Assembly (NCBI RefSeq): GCF_024055605.1 | Contig: NZ_JAMXLX010000005.1 | Location: forward strand, 310,001-374,000 | DNA from: Ciceribacter sichuanensis | GTDB lineage: Bacteria; Pseudomonadota; Alphaproteobacteria; Rhizobiales; Rhizobiaceae | Direction of reading: 5' to 3' | DNA: 64,000 nt | Shown here: positions 11,020 to 21,522 of the stretch, in pieces | Position numbering within the stretch: position 1 is the stretch's first letter | Layout of the letters: the number at the start of each line of letters is the position of its first letter | Notes under the pieces: generated by a model | Told to the model about the DNA's origin: nothing | The model's database searches: none | Seen by the model: only the letters and a program-made list of their open reading frames with translations | Position numbers and translations under genes: made by a program

Positions 11020-13428
11020 CTATCCGAGATAGGTGTTGGCAAGGATGTCTGACAGTCTCTCGAGTTCGCGTTCGAGGGTGGAATAGATTTCCGGCGTCAT
11101 CGTCTCCGGCGTCATCACCGCAAGGCCGGAATGCAGGCGCATCGCCTCGCGGTAGAGCGGCGACATCTGCCCGCTGACGAAGGCGTTCGGCAGCTGCTCC
11201 AGTTCGGTACGGATTTCGTTGAGTTGGAACAGAATGGATCGCGGGTTCAAGGGATCGAGCGCCAGGAGGTCGGTCACGGTCAGCTTGGCCGTGTTGACGT
11301 TGTAGCGGCGGCGATGGGTCATGACGTTGTCACCGATTTCCAGCAGCATGTCGAGCGAACCGTCGGGCGCTGCGTCGGCGCTCATATGGCCGAGGAGCCG
11401 CGTCATGTGCAGCCCGCGTTCGAGGAACCGGCCGACAGTCAGGAAGCGCCAGCCGGTGAAGCGGTACATGTTTTCATGCACGAGGCCGGCGAAGCCCGCG
11501 AGCTTACGCAAAAGGATGGTCATCGCATGCGCCGCATCGTCGCCGTGCTTGACTTTGTCGTGGAAGCGTCGCGCGGTCTTGGCAAGGTCGGTGAGCGCCA
11601 GCCATCCATCCGGTGAAAAGCGGTCGCGGATGTTGCTGGCCGAATAGACGGCGCTGTCGATGTTGCGCATCATGCTTTCCGGCACGCCGTGCTTCATGTC
11701 GACATCGAGATCGGACAGGTAGCGCGTCACATAGGCGAGAAGCGGCTGTTCGGGATCTGCCGATTCGGCGAAGCGCCCGTGCCATGCGCGCAGGATGCGC
11801 AATGCGCCTTCGGCCCGCTCGATGTAGCGGCCGAGCCAGTAGAGATTGTCGGCCGCCCGGCTCGGCAGGCTGCCCGGCATGTTGCGGGTGAAGCTTTCCT
11901 CCGCCGGGAGAAGTGAGGTGCGGTCAACAGGCTTTTCGGAAACGATCCAGACGTCGGCGGCGCTGCCGCCGGACTGCATGGCGATTGCAGAAACGTCGTC
12001 GCCGCTGCCGATCCGGGCAAAGCCGCCGGGCATGATCTGCCAGCCGTCACGGGTGCGGGCTGCATAGACCCGAAGGCTCATCGGCCTCGGCGTCAGCTTG
12101 CCGTCGACGAAAGCCGGTGTGGTCGAGAGGGTGACGACCTCCTGACCGACCAGTTTGCCCCCTTCGGCTTCGATCCGTTCCAGCATGGCCTTGCGCTGGG
12201 CCTTGGACAGGGAGGCGCCGAGCTGCGAGCGGCCGCTGTCGTCGAAGAAGGGGAGCCGCGAATAGGCGGGGCCAATCACCATGCGATCGAGGTTGCGGGC
12301 CACCTGTTCCCGTTCGGACTTCTGGCCGCACCACCATGTGGCGATGGAGGGCAGCGCCAGGTCCTCGCCGAGCAGATGATGACAGATGGTCGGCATGAAG
12401 GCGAGCAGCGCCCGCGTTTCGAGTATGCCGGAGCCGAGAGCGTTGACGAAGGTCACGGCGCCGTTGCGCAGCGCCTGCACCATGCCCGGCGTACCGATAT
12501 GGGAATTCTGGTTGAGTTCCAGAGGATCGGCATAGGCGGCATCCAAACGGCGCCAAAGGACGCTGATCGGCTTCAATCCCGCGACGGTGCGCACCATAAC
12601 CCGGCCATTGACGACGGCCAGATCCTCTCCTTCCAGCAGCATGATGCCGAGATAGCGGGCGATATAGGCATGCTCGAAATAGGTTTCGTTGGCTGGACCC
12701 GGAGAGAGCACCGCTATGCGGTCGTCGGCATGCTGCTTGCGGGACTGCAGCGCATCGCGGAATGCCCCGAAGAAGGAGGCAAGGCGATGGACATGCGTTT
12801 CGGCATAGATGTCGGAGAAGGCGCGGGTGGTCGCAACGCGGTTTTCCAGTGCGAAACCTGCGCCAGACGGTGCCTGGGTGCGGTCGGCCAGCACCCACCA
12901 GTTGCCGTCAGGCCCGCGACCGATCTCGAAGGAACAGAAATGCAGATAGTGCCCGCCGGCCGGCTTGATGCCTACCAAGGGGCGCAGGAATTCCGGATTT
13001 CCGGCGATCAGCTGCGGCGGGATGAAGCCTTCCTGGACCAGCCGGTTATCGTTGTAGATGTCTGAGACCACTGCTTCCAGCAGGTTGGCGCGCTGTACCA
13101 GGCCTTCGGCCAGCACCTGCCATTCCTTTTCGGCGATCAGGACAGGGATATGGGAAAAGGGCCAGGCCCGGTCGCTCGAACCGTTGGCGCCGTAGGCACG
13201 GTAGAACACGCCGGCGTCGCGCAGATAGCGGTCGGCGCGGGCAAAACGCTCGTGCAGTTCGTGCTCGGACAGCCGGTCGATGGAGTTCACGAAGCGCTGC
13301 CACACGGGACGAATGCCGCCGTTGTTATCCAGCATCTCGTCGGCTGCGCCCGGCAATGCCCGATAACTCATGCTTCGCGTCTCGCTGATTTCGTCTTCCA
13401 GCTCTTCGGCCACCGTCTGGTTCGTCAT
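11020..13428 (-). CDS. Circularly permuted ATP-grasp / alpha-E domain fusion protein
   Basis: An 802-residue fusion. Residues about 30-490 are the circularly permuted ATP-grasp type 2 domain (DUF404/DUF407), with features such as GPANETYFEHAY and NALGSGILE. Residues about 515-802 are the mostly helical alpha-E domain (DUF403), starting near RAADNLYWLGRYIERAE. ATP-grasp ligases of this group are predicted to form amide bonds using ATP; the role of alpha-E is not established. In many bacteria these are two separate genes. The ATG at 13428 has AGAGGA just upstream; a GTG at 13440 overlapping the previous stop (GTGA) is an alternative. It lies between the two transglutaminase genes, all on the minus strand and nearly touching. 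The substrate is unknown. Confidence 0.9.
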   Translation of the reverse strand: MTNQTVAEELEDEISETRSMSYRALPGAADEMLDNNGGIRPVWQRFVNSIDRLSEHELHERFARADRYLRDAGVFYRAYGANGSSDRAWPFSHIPVLIAEKEWQVLAEGLVQRANLLEAVVSDIYNDNRLVQEGFIPPQLIAGNPEFLRPLVGIKPAGGHYLHFCSFEIGRGPDGNWWVLADRTQAPSGAGFALENRVATTRAFSDIYAETHVHRLASFFGAFRDALQSRKQHADDRIAVLSPGPANETYFEHAYIARYLGIMLLEGEDLAVVNGRVMVRTVAGLKPISVLWRRLDAAYADPLELNQNSHIGTPGMVQALRNGAVTFVNALGSGILETRALLAFMPTICHHLLGEDLALPSIATWWCGQKSEREQVARNLDRMVIGPAYSRLPFFDDSGRSQLGASLSKAQRKAMLERIEAEGGKLVGQEVVTLSTTPAFVDGKLTPRPMSLRVYAARTRDGWQIMPGGFARIGSGDDVSAIAMQSGGSAADVWIVSEKPVDRTSLLPAEESFTRNMPGSLPSRAADNLYWLGRYIERAEGALRILRAWHGRFAESADPEQPLLAYVTRYLSDLDVDMKHGVPESMMRNIDSAVYSASNIRDRFSPDGWLALTDLAKTARRFHDKVKHGDDAAHAMTILLRKLAGFAGLVHENMYRFTGWRFLTVGRFLERGLHMTRLLGHMSADAAPDGSLDMLLEIGDNVMTHRRRYNVNTAKLTVTDLLALDPLNPRSILFQLNEIRTELEQLPNAFVSGQMSPLYREAMRLHSGLAVMTPETMTPEIYSTLERELERLSDILANTYLG

Positions 13429-13436
13429 ATCCTCTT

Positions 13437-16400
13437 TCACATGCCCTGGGGTCTTCTCAGATCCAATGTATGCGGGAATTCCGGTGCAACGGTTTCCGGC
13501 CACAAGGGATAACTGCCCGCTGTATGGCCCCAAGGCTCGAAACGTGCAAGTCGTCTCGCTTCCGCTTCGTTTCCGTTCACAGGGAAGGTGTCGTAACTGC
13601 GGCCGCCGGGATGGGCCACATGATACACACACCCACCGATGGAACGGCCGGACCACGTATCGTAAATGTCAAATGTTAGCGGTGTGTTGACCGGCAGGAC
13701 GGGATGCAGCCCAGAGGCCGGCTGCCATGCCTTGTAGCGCACGCCGGCGACCGCCACGCCATTGGTTCGCGTTGGCGTCAGCGGTACGCGGCGGCCGTTG
13801 CAGGCGACTGCGAAACGCGCCGGATTGGGCGTGTCGAGCTTCACCTGCAGCCGTTCCACCGACGAATCGACGTACCGCACGGTGCCGCCGATCGCGCCCT
13901 GTTCGCCCATGACGTGCCAGGGTTCCAGTGCCTGGCGCAGTTCCAGCCGCGAATCGCCGTATTCCACTTCGCCATAGAAGGGGAAGCGGAACTCAAGCTG
14001 GGCCTCGAACCATTCCGGCTTGAAGTCGAAACCATTGTCGCGCAGGTCGGCGAGCACTTCGAGGAAATCCTGCCAGACGTAATAGGGCAGCATGAAGCGG
14101 TCGTGCAGCGCCGTACCCCAACGGACGAAATTGCCGGTGATGGGGTTCTTCCAGAAGCGGGCGATGAGCGCGCGGATGAGAAGCTGCTGGGCAAGCGACA
14201 TGCGTGCATTCGGCGGCATTTCGAAGCCGCGGAACTCGACGAGGCCGAGGCGACCCGTCGGTCCATCCGGTGAAAACAGCTTGTCGATGCAGATTTCCGA
14301 GCGGTGTGTGTTGCCGGTGACGTCGATCAGCAGGTTGCGGAACAGCCGGTCTACCAGCCACGGCAGGGGCGGCAACTGGCCATTGCCCGGCATGGGGATC
14401 TGGGCGAGCGCGATTTCCAGTTCGTAGAGGCTGTCGTGGCGCGCTTCGTCTATGCGCGGCGCCTGGCTGGTCGGGCCGATGAACATGCCGGAAAACAGAT
14501 AGGACAACGACGGATGGCGTTGCCAGTGCAACACAAGGCTCTTCAGCAGATCCGGCCGGCGCAGGAACGGGCTGTCGTTGGTCGTCGCGCCGCCCACGAC
14601 GACGTGGTTGCCGCCGCCGGTGCCGGTGTGGCGTCCGTCGATCATGAACTTGTCGGCGCCGAGGCGCGACTGCCGCGCTTCCTCGTAGATCGCAGCGGTG
14701 GTGTCGACGCAGTCCTGCCAGTTATAGGCCGGGTGGATGTTGACCTCGATGACGCCCGGATCCGGCGCGACGCGGATGACGTTCAGCCGTTCGTCATGGG
14801 GCGGTGTGTAGCCCTCGATGTGAACGGGCAGGTTCAGCGATGCCGCTGCACGCTCGGCGGAAGCCAGAAGATCGAGATATTCTTCAAGCGCCTCGGTCGG
14901 CGGCATGAAGATGCAGATCCGGCCGTCACGGACTTCCACCGAGATCGCGGTGCGCACATGGCCGCCGATCTCCTCATAGGATTGCGGCATGCGTGTCTGT
15001 TGGCCGGCGTCCCGCTGGAAGGAATGTTCCGGCATGCCACGGCCCTTGTCGGTCGCGAAATCGGGCAGCGGTGGTTTTTCCACGGTCGGATCGACCGGGT
15101 TGATGTAGGGGTACCAGGATGGCGAGATGTATGGCAGCGAATTCAGCGGCAGACGGAAGCCGACCGGGCTGTCGCCGGGAATGAGATAGAGGCGACCGCG
15201 GCGGGTGCGCCACTTCTCGCTGACCCAGATGCGGCCTGATACGCGTGCCTGCCACGCCTGTACCGGCAGGACATAGCCTGCCGGGGTCGTCAGCCCGTTG
15301 GAGAAAACCTTGGCGATGCGGCTGCGCTCTTCCGGATCCTTGAGCTTTGAATTGGACGGATCGACGTTTTCGGGAAGGTTTGCCTCCTTGATGACCCATT
15401 CGGCGGGATCCTCGTAGGCTGCCGCCACATTCTCGGGCTCGATGTCGAGTTCGACGGCGATTGCCTGCAGAAGGCGCGAGGCGTCTTCGTGGGTGACCTT
15501 ATGGTCTCGACTTTCGACGGCGATCAGGTCGGTGTTTTTCCACACCGGCAGGCCGTCTCGGCGCCAGTAGAGCGAGAAGGTCCAGCGCGGCAGGCTTTCA
15601 CCGGGATACCACTTGCCCTGACCGTAATGCAGGAAACCGCCCGGGGCGAAGCGCTGCTGCAGGCGGCGGATGAGATCGTCGGCCTTCTGCCGCTTGGTCG
15701 GGCCGACAGCTGCGGTATTCCACTCCTCGGACTGGAAATCGTCGATCGAGACGAAGGTCGGCTCGCCACCCATTGTGAGCCGCACGTCGCCGGCGAGCAG
15801 CGAACGGTCTACCTTCTGGCCGAGCGCGTTGAGCGCATCCCAGCTTTCATCAGAAAAGGGCTTTGTGATGCGCGGATGCTCGGACACGCGCTTCACCTGC
15901 ATGTCAAAGGCGAACTCTGTCTTGGCCTGGCCTATATACCCACCGGAGATGGGGGCGGCGTTCTTGTAGTGCGGCGTTGCCGCAAGCGGGATATGGCTTT
16001 CGCCGGTCAGCAGACCGGAGGTCGGGTCGAGACCGATCCAGCCGGCACCCGGAATATAGACTTCCGCCCAGGCATGGAGGTCGGTGAAATCCACTTCGGT
16101 GCCGGATGGGCCGTCCAGCGCCTTGAGGTCCGGTGCGAGTTGGATCAGATAACCGGATACGAAGCGTGCGGCGAGACCGAGGCGACGCAGGATCTGGACG
16201 AGCAGCCAGCTCGTGTCGCGGCACGAGCCCTTGGCGAGCGTCAGCGTCTCGTCGGGTTGCTGTACGCCGGGCTCCATACGGATCACGTAGCCGATTTCCT
16301 GCTGCAGGCGAGCGTTCAGGCCGACCACCATATCGACAGTGCCCTGATCCGGCGTCTTGTCGACGGTTTCCATGTAAGCGTCGAGTGCCGGGCAATCCGG

Positions 16401-16763
16401 CTCGGGCTTCATGTAGATCGCGAGGTCTTCGCGAATATCGGCAGGATACTCGAAGGGCCATTTCACCGCTTCTTCTTCGATGAAGAAGTCGAAGGGGTTG
16501 TAGACCGTCATGTCGGCGACAAGATCGACCTCGATCTTGAACTCGGTCACCGGGTCCGGAAAGACGAAGCGGGCGAGATAGTTGCCGTAGGGATCCTGCT
16601 GCAGGTTCACGAAATGATTGGCCGGGGTCACCTTCAGCGAGTGGCTGAGCACCTTGGTGCGCGAATGCGCGGCCGGTTTCAGGCGGATGATCTGCGGCCC
16701 TAGCCTCACCGGGTTGTCATATTGATAATGGGTGAGGTGATAGATGCTGGCTTTGATCGACAT
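13437..16763 (-). CDS. Transglutaminase-DUF2126 fusion protein
   Basis: An 1108-residue protein, the normal size for this architecture. The N-terminal transglutaminase region carries Cys181 (KGSCRDTSW), His230 (DLHAWAEVY) and Asp246 (GLDPTSG). From about residue 340 follows the DUF2126 region, with landmarks [16 protein letters not shown] and HTGTGGGNH; it resembles glutamine-synthetase-like or amidoligase folds in published predictions. I chose the ATG at 16763 because homologues begin at this point ([17 protein letters not shown]); 27 upstream codons are open but look non-coding and the ribosome site is weak. It is first in the three-gene unit with the ATP-grasp/alpha-E fusion and the short transglutaminase. 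Its reaction has not been established. Confidence 0.9.
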   Translation of the reverse strand: MSIKASIYHLTHYQYDNPVRLGPQIIRLKPAAHSRTKVLSHSLKVTPANHFVNLQQDPYGNYLARFVFPDPVTEFKIEVDLVADMTVYNPFDFFIEEEAVKWPFEYPADIREDLAIYMKPEPDCPALDAYMETVDKTPDQGTVDMVVGLNARLQQEIGYVIRMEPGVQQPDETLTLAKGSCRDTSWLLVQILRRLGLAARFVSGYLIQLAPDLKALDGPSGTEVDFTDLHAWAEVYIPGAGWIGLDPTSGLLTGESHIPLAATPHYKNAAPISGGYIGQAKTEFAFDMQVKRVSEHPRITKPFSDESWDALNALGQKVDRSLLAGDVRLTMGGEPTFVSIDDFQSEEWNTAAVGPTKRQKADDLIRRLQQRFAPGGFLHYGQGKWYPGESLPRWTFSLYWRRDGLPVWKNTDLIAVESRDHKVTHEDASRLLQAIAVELDIEPENVAAAYEDPAEWVIKEANLPENVDPSNSKLKDPEERSRIAKVFSNGLTTPAGYVLPVQAWQARVSGRIWVSEKWRTRRGRLYLIPGDSPVGFRLPLNSLPYISPSWYPYINPVDPTVEKPPLPDFATDKGRGMPEHSFQRDAGQQTRMPQSYEEIGGHVRTAISVEVRDGRICIFMPPTEALEEYLDLLASAERAAASLNLPVHIEGYTPPHDERLNVIRVAPDPGVIEVNIHPAYNWQDCVDTTAAIYEEARQSRLGADKFMIDGRHTGTGGGNHVVVGGATTNDSPFLRRPDLLKSLVLHWQRHPSLSYLFSGMFIGPTSQAPRIDEARHDSLYELEIALAQIPMPGNGQLPPLPWLVDRLFRNLLIDVTGNTHRSEICIDKLFSPDGPTGRLGLVEFRGFEMPPNARMSLAQQLLIRALIARFWKNPITGNFVRWGTALHDRFMLPYYVWQDFLEVLADLRDNGFDFKPEWFEAQLEFRFPFYGEVEYGDSRLELRQALEPWHVMGEQGAIGGTVRYVDSSVERLQVKLDTPNPARFAVACNGRRVPLTPTRTNGVAVAGVRYKAWQPASGLHPVLPVNTPLTFDIYDTWSGRSIGGCVYHVAHPGGRSYDTFPVNGNEAEARRLARFEPWGHTAGSYPLWPETVAPEFPHTLDLRRPQGM

Positions 16764-16847
16764 TCGTGCTGCTTGCCCTGTTCCCTTATCGATCCCGTTT
16801 TCCGGGTTAAAATCAATCTTGTGCAATGCAGCGGCATAAAGCAAGCA

Positions 16848-16875
16848 GGCCCCGGGCGCATAAGCGTCCGGGGCC
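16848..16875 (-). terminator. Probable terminator hairpin after manC
   Basis: A 12-bp GC-rich stem with one G-U pair (GGCCCCGG at 16848-16855 against CCGGGGCC at 16868-16875, plus the inner CGC/GCG) has the loop ATAA. It lies about 40 bases after the manC stop. A good T tract (GTTTTT) follows only on the plus strand, where no gene ends, so orientation and function as a manC terminator are uncertain. Confidence 0.5.
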
Positions 16876-16916
16876 TCGTGTTTTTCGCAGATGTCATGTC
16901 ATTTTGACTTTTGCGG

Positions 16917-18344
16917 TCAACTCCGGCCGAATTCGTCGACCAGACGAATGATGTCGTCTTCGCCGAGATAGGAGCCCGTCTGGATCTCGATCATCTCGAG
17001 CTGGATCTTGCCGGGGTTGGCAAGGCGGTGCACGGAGCCCTGCGGAATGTAGATCGACTGATTCTCGTGCAGGATTGTCACCTTGTCGTCTATGGTGACT
17101 TCCGCCGTGCCGCGGACGCATACCCAGTGCTCTGCGCGATGATGATGCTTCTGCAAAGACAGCTTCTTGCCGGGATGGACGAAAAGTCGCTTCACCTGGA
17201 AGCGTTCGCCGTTGAGCACGGAGGTGTAACCGCCCCAGGGCCGGAACGAGGTCGGATGATTTTCCGTCAGATTGGCGGTTTCCTTGCGTGACGCCAGCAG
17301 TTTCACCAGATCGCCGACCTTCTGGCTTTCGTCGAGGCGTCCAACATAAACGGCGTCTTCGCTGGCAATGACGGCGACGCCGTCCATGCCCTGCACGGCG
17401 AGATGGCTGTTGCGCGACATGACCAGCGAATTGCGGGTGCCGATCACCGTCGCATTGCCGTGCACGACGTTGCCGTCGGCATCCGGCTGGCCGATCTTCC
17501 AGACGGCATCCCAGCTGCCGAGATCCGACCAGGTGATCGGGGAGGGAATGACGGCGGCATTCGGGGTCTTTTCCATCACCGCATAGTCAATCGAGATGCT
17601 CGGGCTCTTGACGAAGGCGTCCTTGTCGAGACGGGTGAAGTCCAGATCCTTGGTGGCTTTTTCTGCCGATGCCCGGGCAGCCGTCAGAACTTCCGGCGCG
17701 AATTTTTCCAGTTCCGCGAGGATCTGGCTCACGGAGAAGACGAACATGCCGGAGTTCCAGTAGAAGTTGCCGGACTCGATCATCTTCTCGGCGGCCTCGG
17801 TCTTCGGCTTCTCGACGAAGCGCTTGACGCCGAATGCGCCGTCTCCGAGGTCCTTGCCAAGTTCGATATAGCCGTAACCGGTCGCGGGTTCGGTCGGGGT
17901 GATGCCGAAGGTGACGATCCTGCCGGCATGGGCAGCCTTTGCTGCCGCCTTGACACAGTTGCGATAGGCGTCGTCGACGACGATGTCGTGGTCGGACGGC
18001 AGGATCTGGATGATGGCGTCCTCGCCATAAAGTTCGGACACCACCACTGCGGCTGCAGCGACCGCGGCGGCGGTATTGCGGGCCTCGGGTTCGAGAACGA
18101 TGCCGGAAAGCTTCGAATCCAGTTCGCGCGCCTGTTCGGCGACGAGGAAGCGGAATTCCTCATTGGTAATAACCAGCGCGGGTTCGTACAGATGACCGTC
18201 CGCCACCCGAAGCAGCGTACCCTGGAACAGGGTCTTGTCGCCGACGAAACGGATGAACTGCTTCGCGGCGGCTGCGCGTGACAGCGGCCAGAGGCGCGTT
18301 CCCTTTCCGCCTGCCATGATGACGGGTACGATCTTTGAATTCAT
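16917..18344 (-). CDS. manC: Mannose-1-phosphate guanylyltransferase / mannose-6-phosphate isomerase
   Basis: A 475-residue bifunctional type II enzyme that makes GDP-mannose for surface polysaccharides. The nucleotidyltransferase domain (residues 1 to about 285) begins with the pyrophosphorylase loop GGKGTRLWPLSR at 12-23. The C-terminal cupin-like isomerase domain, from about residue 345, contains GERFQVKRL, then HPGKKLSLQ with the metal-binding histidines HHHRAEHW. The length matches the AlgA/XanB/CpsB family. It stands alone between the amidoligase cluster and mgtA; no other GDP-mannose gene is beside it. The upstream ribosome site is weak (AGGC). Alternative names in this family include noeJ, xanB and algA. 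Confidence 0.93.
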   Translation of the reverse strand: MNSKIVPVIMAGGKGTRLWPLSRAAAAKQFIRFVGDKTLFQGTLLRVADGHLYEPALVITNEEFRFLVAEQARELDSKLSGIVLEPEARNTAAAVAAAAVVVSELYGEDAIIQILPSDHDIVVDDAYRNCVKAAAKAAHAGRIVTFGITPTEPATGYGYIELGKDLGDGAFGVKRFVEKPKTEAAEKMIESGNFYWNSGMFVFSVSQILAELEKFAPEVLTAARASAEKATKDLDFTRLDKDAFVKSPSISIDYAVMEKTPNAAVIPSPITWSDLGSWDAVWKIGQPDADGNVVHGNATVIGTRNSLVMSRNSHLAVQGMDGVAVIASEDAVYVGRLDESQKVGDLVKLLASRKETANLTENHPTSFRPWGGYTSVLNGERFQVKRLFVHPGKKLSLQKHHHRAEHWVCVRGTAEVTIDDKVTILHENQSIYIPQGSVHRLANPGKIQLEMIEIQTGSYLGEDDIIRLVDEFGRS

Positions 18345-18762
18345 TTCTGCTTTGCCTTTCGGTTGGGCGCTTGTGGCGATGCGAAGGGCAGAGATCAGAA
18401 AGCAGTCTTTCGCCGGGGCGTGTGCCCATCAGTATCCGACTGCGACGCTCTCCCTTGCATGGATACGGTTTGTTGCATTTTTTGCCCGGTTCTCCAAGAC
18501 CACAGGCTGCAAGGCTGAATGGTCCAGGGTGCAAAAACGGCCATATCCGGGCCGACGCTGGCGGGGGAAGGGGTCACTTCCGGCAAGGGTTCCTTGTCGG
18601 AATCGGTGGTTTCGTAAGCAAATGTGACGGAAACGACACGCATCGGCGGACATTTACCAGTTTTGGAGATTTCAATCCTCGCTCAAACGCTTGGCCGCGA
18701 GGTTTGTTCCGCCCCGTGAAAGAAATTGGCAGCTTTTTTTGCAATTTTCCGTTGTCGGCCAA
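18345..18762. other. Intergenic region between mgtA and manC, no gene recognised
   Basis: Of these 418 bases, the part nearest 18344 should carry the manC promoter. I see no convincing coding frame, tRNA or strong terminator. The short open frames on both strands lack a ribosome site and resemble no family I know. Confidence 0.6.
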
Positions 18763-21393
18763 CTATCGACGGTTCCTGTCGCTAAGGCCGGGCATGGTGT
18801 TGCCGCGACGCCGCTTCCTGTGAAAAAGCCGGTCATGGGGTTTGCTGAAGAACCAGTGCTTGGCGATTTCCGTGCTCGCCAGATAGGCGAAGGTGATGCC
18901 GGTGAGGCCGACGAGTACGCCGGCAGGCAGATGCACGAAGCCGAACCACTCCGATCCGGGAAGGTAGGGTAGCGCTACGGCGAGCGCGGATACGACGAGC
19001 GTCGACAGCAAAAGCCAGCGGCCCGGCCGGCTTCGGAAGAAGGGCGCCCGGGTGCGGATGACGAGGACGGTCAATAGCTGGGTGATGAGCGATTCCACGA
19101 ACCAGCCCGTCTGGAATATGGCGGCATGTTCGCCGGTCAGCGCCAGCAGGAAGCCGAAAGTCAGGAAGTCGAACAGTGTGCTGATCAGGCCGAAGACGAT
19201 CATGAAGCGCTGGACATAGGCGATGTTCCAGCGTTGCGGATGCATGACCGCCGCCGGGTCGACATTATCGCCGGCGATTGCCATCGAGGGGATGTCGGCA
19301 AGAAAGTTGTTCAGCAGGATCTGCTTGGCGAGCAACGGCTGGAACGGCAGCAGGAAGGATGCGAACGACATGCTGATCATGTTGCCGAAATTGGAACTGA
19401 TGGCGCAGGACACGTATTTCATCGTGTTGGCGAAGGTCCTGCGGCCGTTGTCTATGCCTTCCAGCAGCACGTCGAGGCTCTTGTCTACCAGCACCATGTC
19501 GGCCGCTTGCTGGGCGACATCGGCGGCCCCTTCGACGGAAATGCCGATATCGGCTTCATGCAGGGCGGGCGCATCGTTGATGCCGTCGCCAAGATAGCCG
19601 ACCACATGGCCGCGACCGCGAAGTGCGGCGACGATACGCTGTTTCTGGTTCGGATCGATCTCGACGAAGAGGTCGGTGCGAACGGCGCGTGCCGCCAGCG
19701 CCTCGTCCGTCAGTTTCGACAGTTCCTCTCCGGTCAGGATGTGAGCCGAGGGCAGCCCTATCGTACGGGCGAGATGGGCGGCCACGAAGCGGTTGTCACC
19801 TGAAATCACCTTGACCTTGACCTCGCGCTCGGCCATCGCTGCCAGCGTTTTGGCAATGCCGTTCTTCGGCGGATCACTGAAGAGCAGGAAGCCGGCAAAG
19901 GCGAGGCCGGTTTCGTCGTCATGTCCGTAGCGCTCCCGCGACGGCGCAAAGCGACGGGTTGCGATGCCCAGCACGCGAAAGCCTTCACTGCTCCAATCGG
20001 CATAGCGCTTCGCGAGCGCTGCGCGCACCTCGTCGTCGAGTGCCTTCAGTTCACCCGCATGCATGACATGGGTCGAAACCTCCAGAATGTTCGCTAGCGC
20101 CCCCTTTGCGATCAGCAGGTCGCCATCCCCGTCTCGAACGATCACCGAGAGGCGCTTGCGGACGAAATCATAGGGAATTTCACCGATCTTGGAGGATGGG
20201 TCCGTCTGGATGGCTGCTGCGGTGGCGGCCTTGTCGATGGCACCGTCCAGCGGGTTCGCCATGCCGTTCTGCAGGCGGGCATTGAGGGTGGCGAGCCGGA
20301 GCAATCCGTCCGGGGCGCCGTCCAGCGGCCCCTCGACCCTGTCGAGGCTGACGACACCTTCGGTAAGCGTTCCGGTCTTGTCGGTGCATAGCAGGTTCAT
20401 GCTGCCGAGGTTTTCGATCGAGGCCAGCCGTCGCACGATAACGCCGCCCGTGGCCATGCGGCGCGCACCGCTCGACAGCGTGAGGCTGACGATCGCGGGC
20501 AGCAGTTCGGGCGTGATACCGACGGCGATGGCAAGCGAGAAGAGCAGCGAGTCGACCAGAGGCCGTTGAAGCAGGATATTGCCGGCGAAGATCACCACCA
20601 CCATGATCAGCGCGACGCGCGTCATGAGATAGCCGAACCGGCGAATGCCGCGGGCGAAATCTGTCTCCGGTGCCTCCTCCTGCAGGTGGGCGGTGATCTT
20701 GCCGAATTCGGTCTCGACCCCGGTTTCGACGACGATGGCCTCGCCCATGCCACTACGGACGGAGGCTCCCGTGAACAGCATGCTGGCGCGATTGGCCAGT
20801 GCTGTGTCAGCAGGCAGTTCACCCGGCCGTTTCTCGACCGGAAAGGTCTCGCCGGTGAGGGCCGACTGGCTGACGAAGAGATCCGTTGCCGAAATCAGGA
20901 TGGCATCGGCCGGGATCAGGTCGCCGGCGGAGACGGCAACGATGTCGCCGGGTACGACCTCGGCTGCGGCTATGGAGACGAATTTTCCGTCCCGGCGCAC
21001 CCGCGCCTTGAAACCGATGCGCTCCTTCAGTTTCTCGACTGCGACGGATGCGGAATACTCCTGATAAAAGCTCAGGATACAGCTTGCGAGAACGATCAGC
21101 GAGATGATGATCGCTTCGCGCCACTCCCCGACCACGATCGAAATCGCTGCGGCGGCCACGAGAATCAGCACCAGCGGGCTTTCGAACTGGGACAGAAAGA
21201 TGCGCAGGGCGCTCCAGCGGTTTTCGTCTTTCAGCGAGTTGGGGCCGAAATGCCGCAGCCGTTCGGCGGCTTCCGCGCTTGTCAGACCCTGCTTTCCGGA
21301 ATGAAACTGGCTGAACAGGTCATCGGGCGGTAGGCTCCAGTAAGCATTCCGATGGATGTCGCCGTTTGTTGAATTGCCGGGGGTGAGAGACAT
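18763..21393 (-). CDS. mgtA: Magnesium-translocating P-type ATPase (MgtA/MgtB type)
   Basis: An 876-residue inner-membrane P3B-type ATPase that imports Mg2+. It shows the N-terminal cation-ATPase region (about 15-85), the actuator motif ALTGET at 178-183, the phosphorylation motif DKTGTLTEG with Asp338, and the hinge GDGINDAP. Membrane helices cluster around residues 70-110, 255-305 and the last 170 residues. The C-terminus ends in a basic tail with several Arg residues after the last helix. The ATG at 21393 is preceded by GGACGGAT. No Mg2+-sensing leader can be identified in the 129 bases before the gene, so regulation is unknown. Confidence 0.93.
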   Translation of the reverse strand: MSLTPGNSTNGDIHRNAYWSLPPDDLFSQFHSGKQGLTSAEAAERLRHFGPNSLKDENRWSALRIFLSQFESPLVLILVAAAAISIVVGEWREAIIISLIVLASCILSFYQEYSASVAVEKLKERIGFKARVRRDGKFVSIAAAEVVPGDIVAVSAGDLIPADAILISATDLFVSQSALTGETFPVEKRPGELPADTALANRASMLFTGASVRSGMGEAIVVETGVETEFGKITAHLQEEAPETDFARGIRRFGYLMTRVALIMVVVIFAGNILLQRPLVDSLLFSLAIAVGITPELLPAIVSLTLSSGARRMATGGVIVRRLASIENLGSMNLLCTDKTGTLTEGVVSLDRVEGPLDGAPDGLLRLATLNARLQNGMANPLDGAIDKAATAAAIQTDPSSKIGEIPYDFVRKRLSVIVRDGDGDLLIAKGALANILEVSTHVMHAGELKALDDEVRAALAKRYADWSSEGFRVLGIATRRFAPSRERYGHDDETGLAFAGFLLFSDPPKNGIAKTLAAMAEREVKVKVISGDNRFVAAHLARTIGLPSAHILTGEELSKLTDEALAARAVRTDLFVEIDPNQKQRIVAALRGRGHVVGYLGDGINDAPALHEADIGISVEGAADVAQQAADMVLVDKSLDVLLEGIDNGRRTFANTMKYVSCAISSNFGNMISMSFASFLLPFQPLLAKQILLNNFLADIPSMAIAGDNVDPAAVMHPQRWNIAYVQRFMIVFGLISTLFDFLTFGFLLALTGEHAAIFQTGWFVESLITQLLTVLVIRTRAPFFRSRPGRWLLLSTLVVSALAVALPYLPGSEWFGFVHLPAGVLVGLTGITFAYLASTEIAKHWFFSKPHDRLFHRKRRRGNTMPGLSDRNRR

Positions 21394-21522
21394 ATACGGA
21401 TCCGTCCGGGCGGGCTGGCTAAGAATGATGCAGGCTATTCCGGTCTTGAGATTGCCTTGCGTTGGCGAACATAGTCCATCCCTGCAACATCGTCATTGCG
21501 GACGACGAAGGAGATCGCAAAA

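Noticed and set aside
18335..18823. Open frames in the mgtA-manC gap as possible genes
   Set aside because: They have no ribosome site, overlap the end of mgtA or the start of manC, and resemble no known family.
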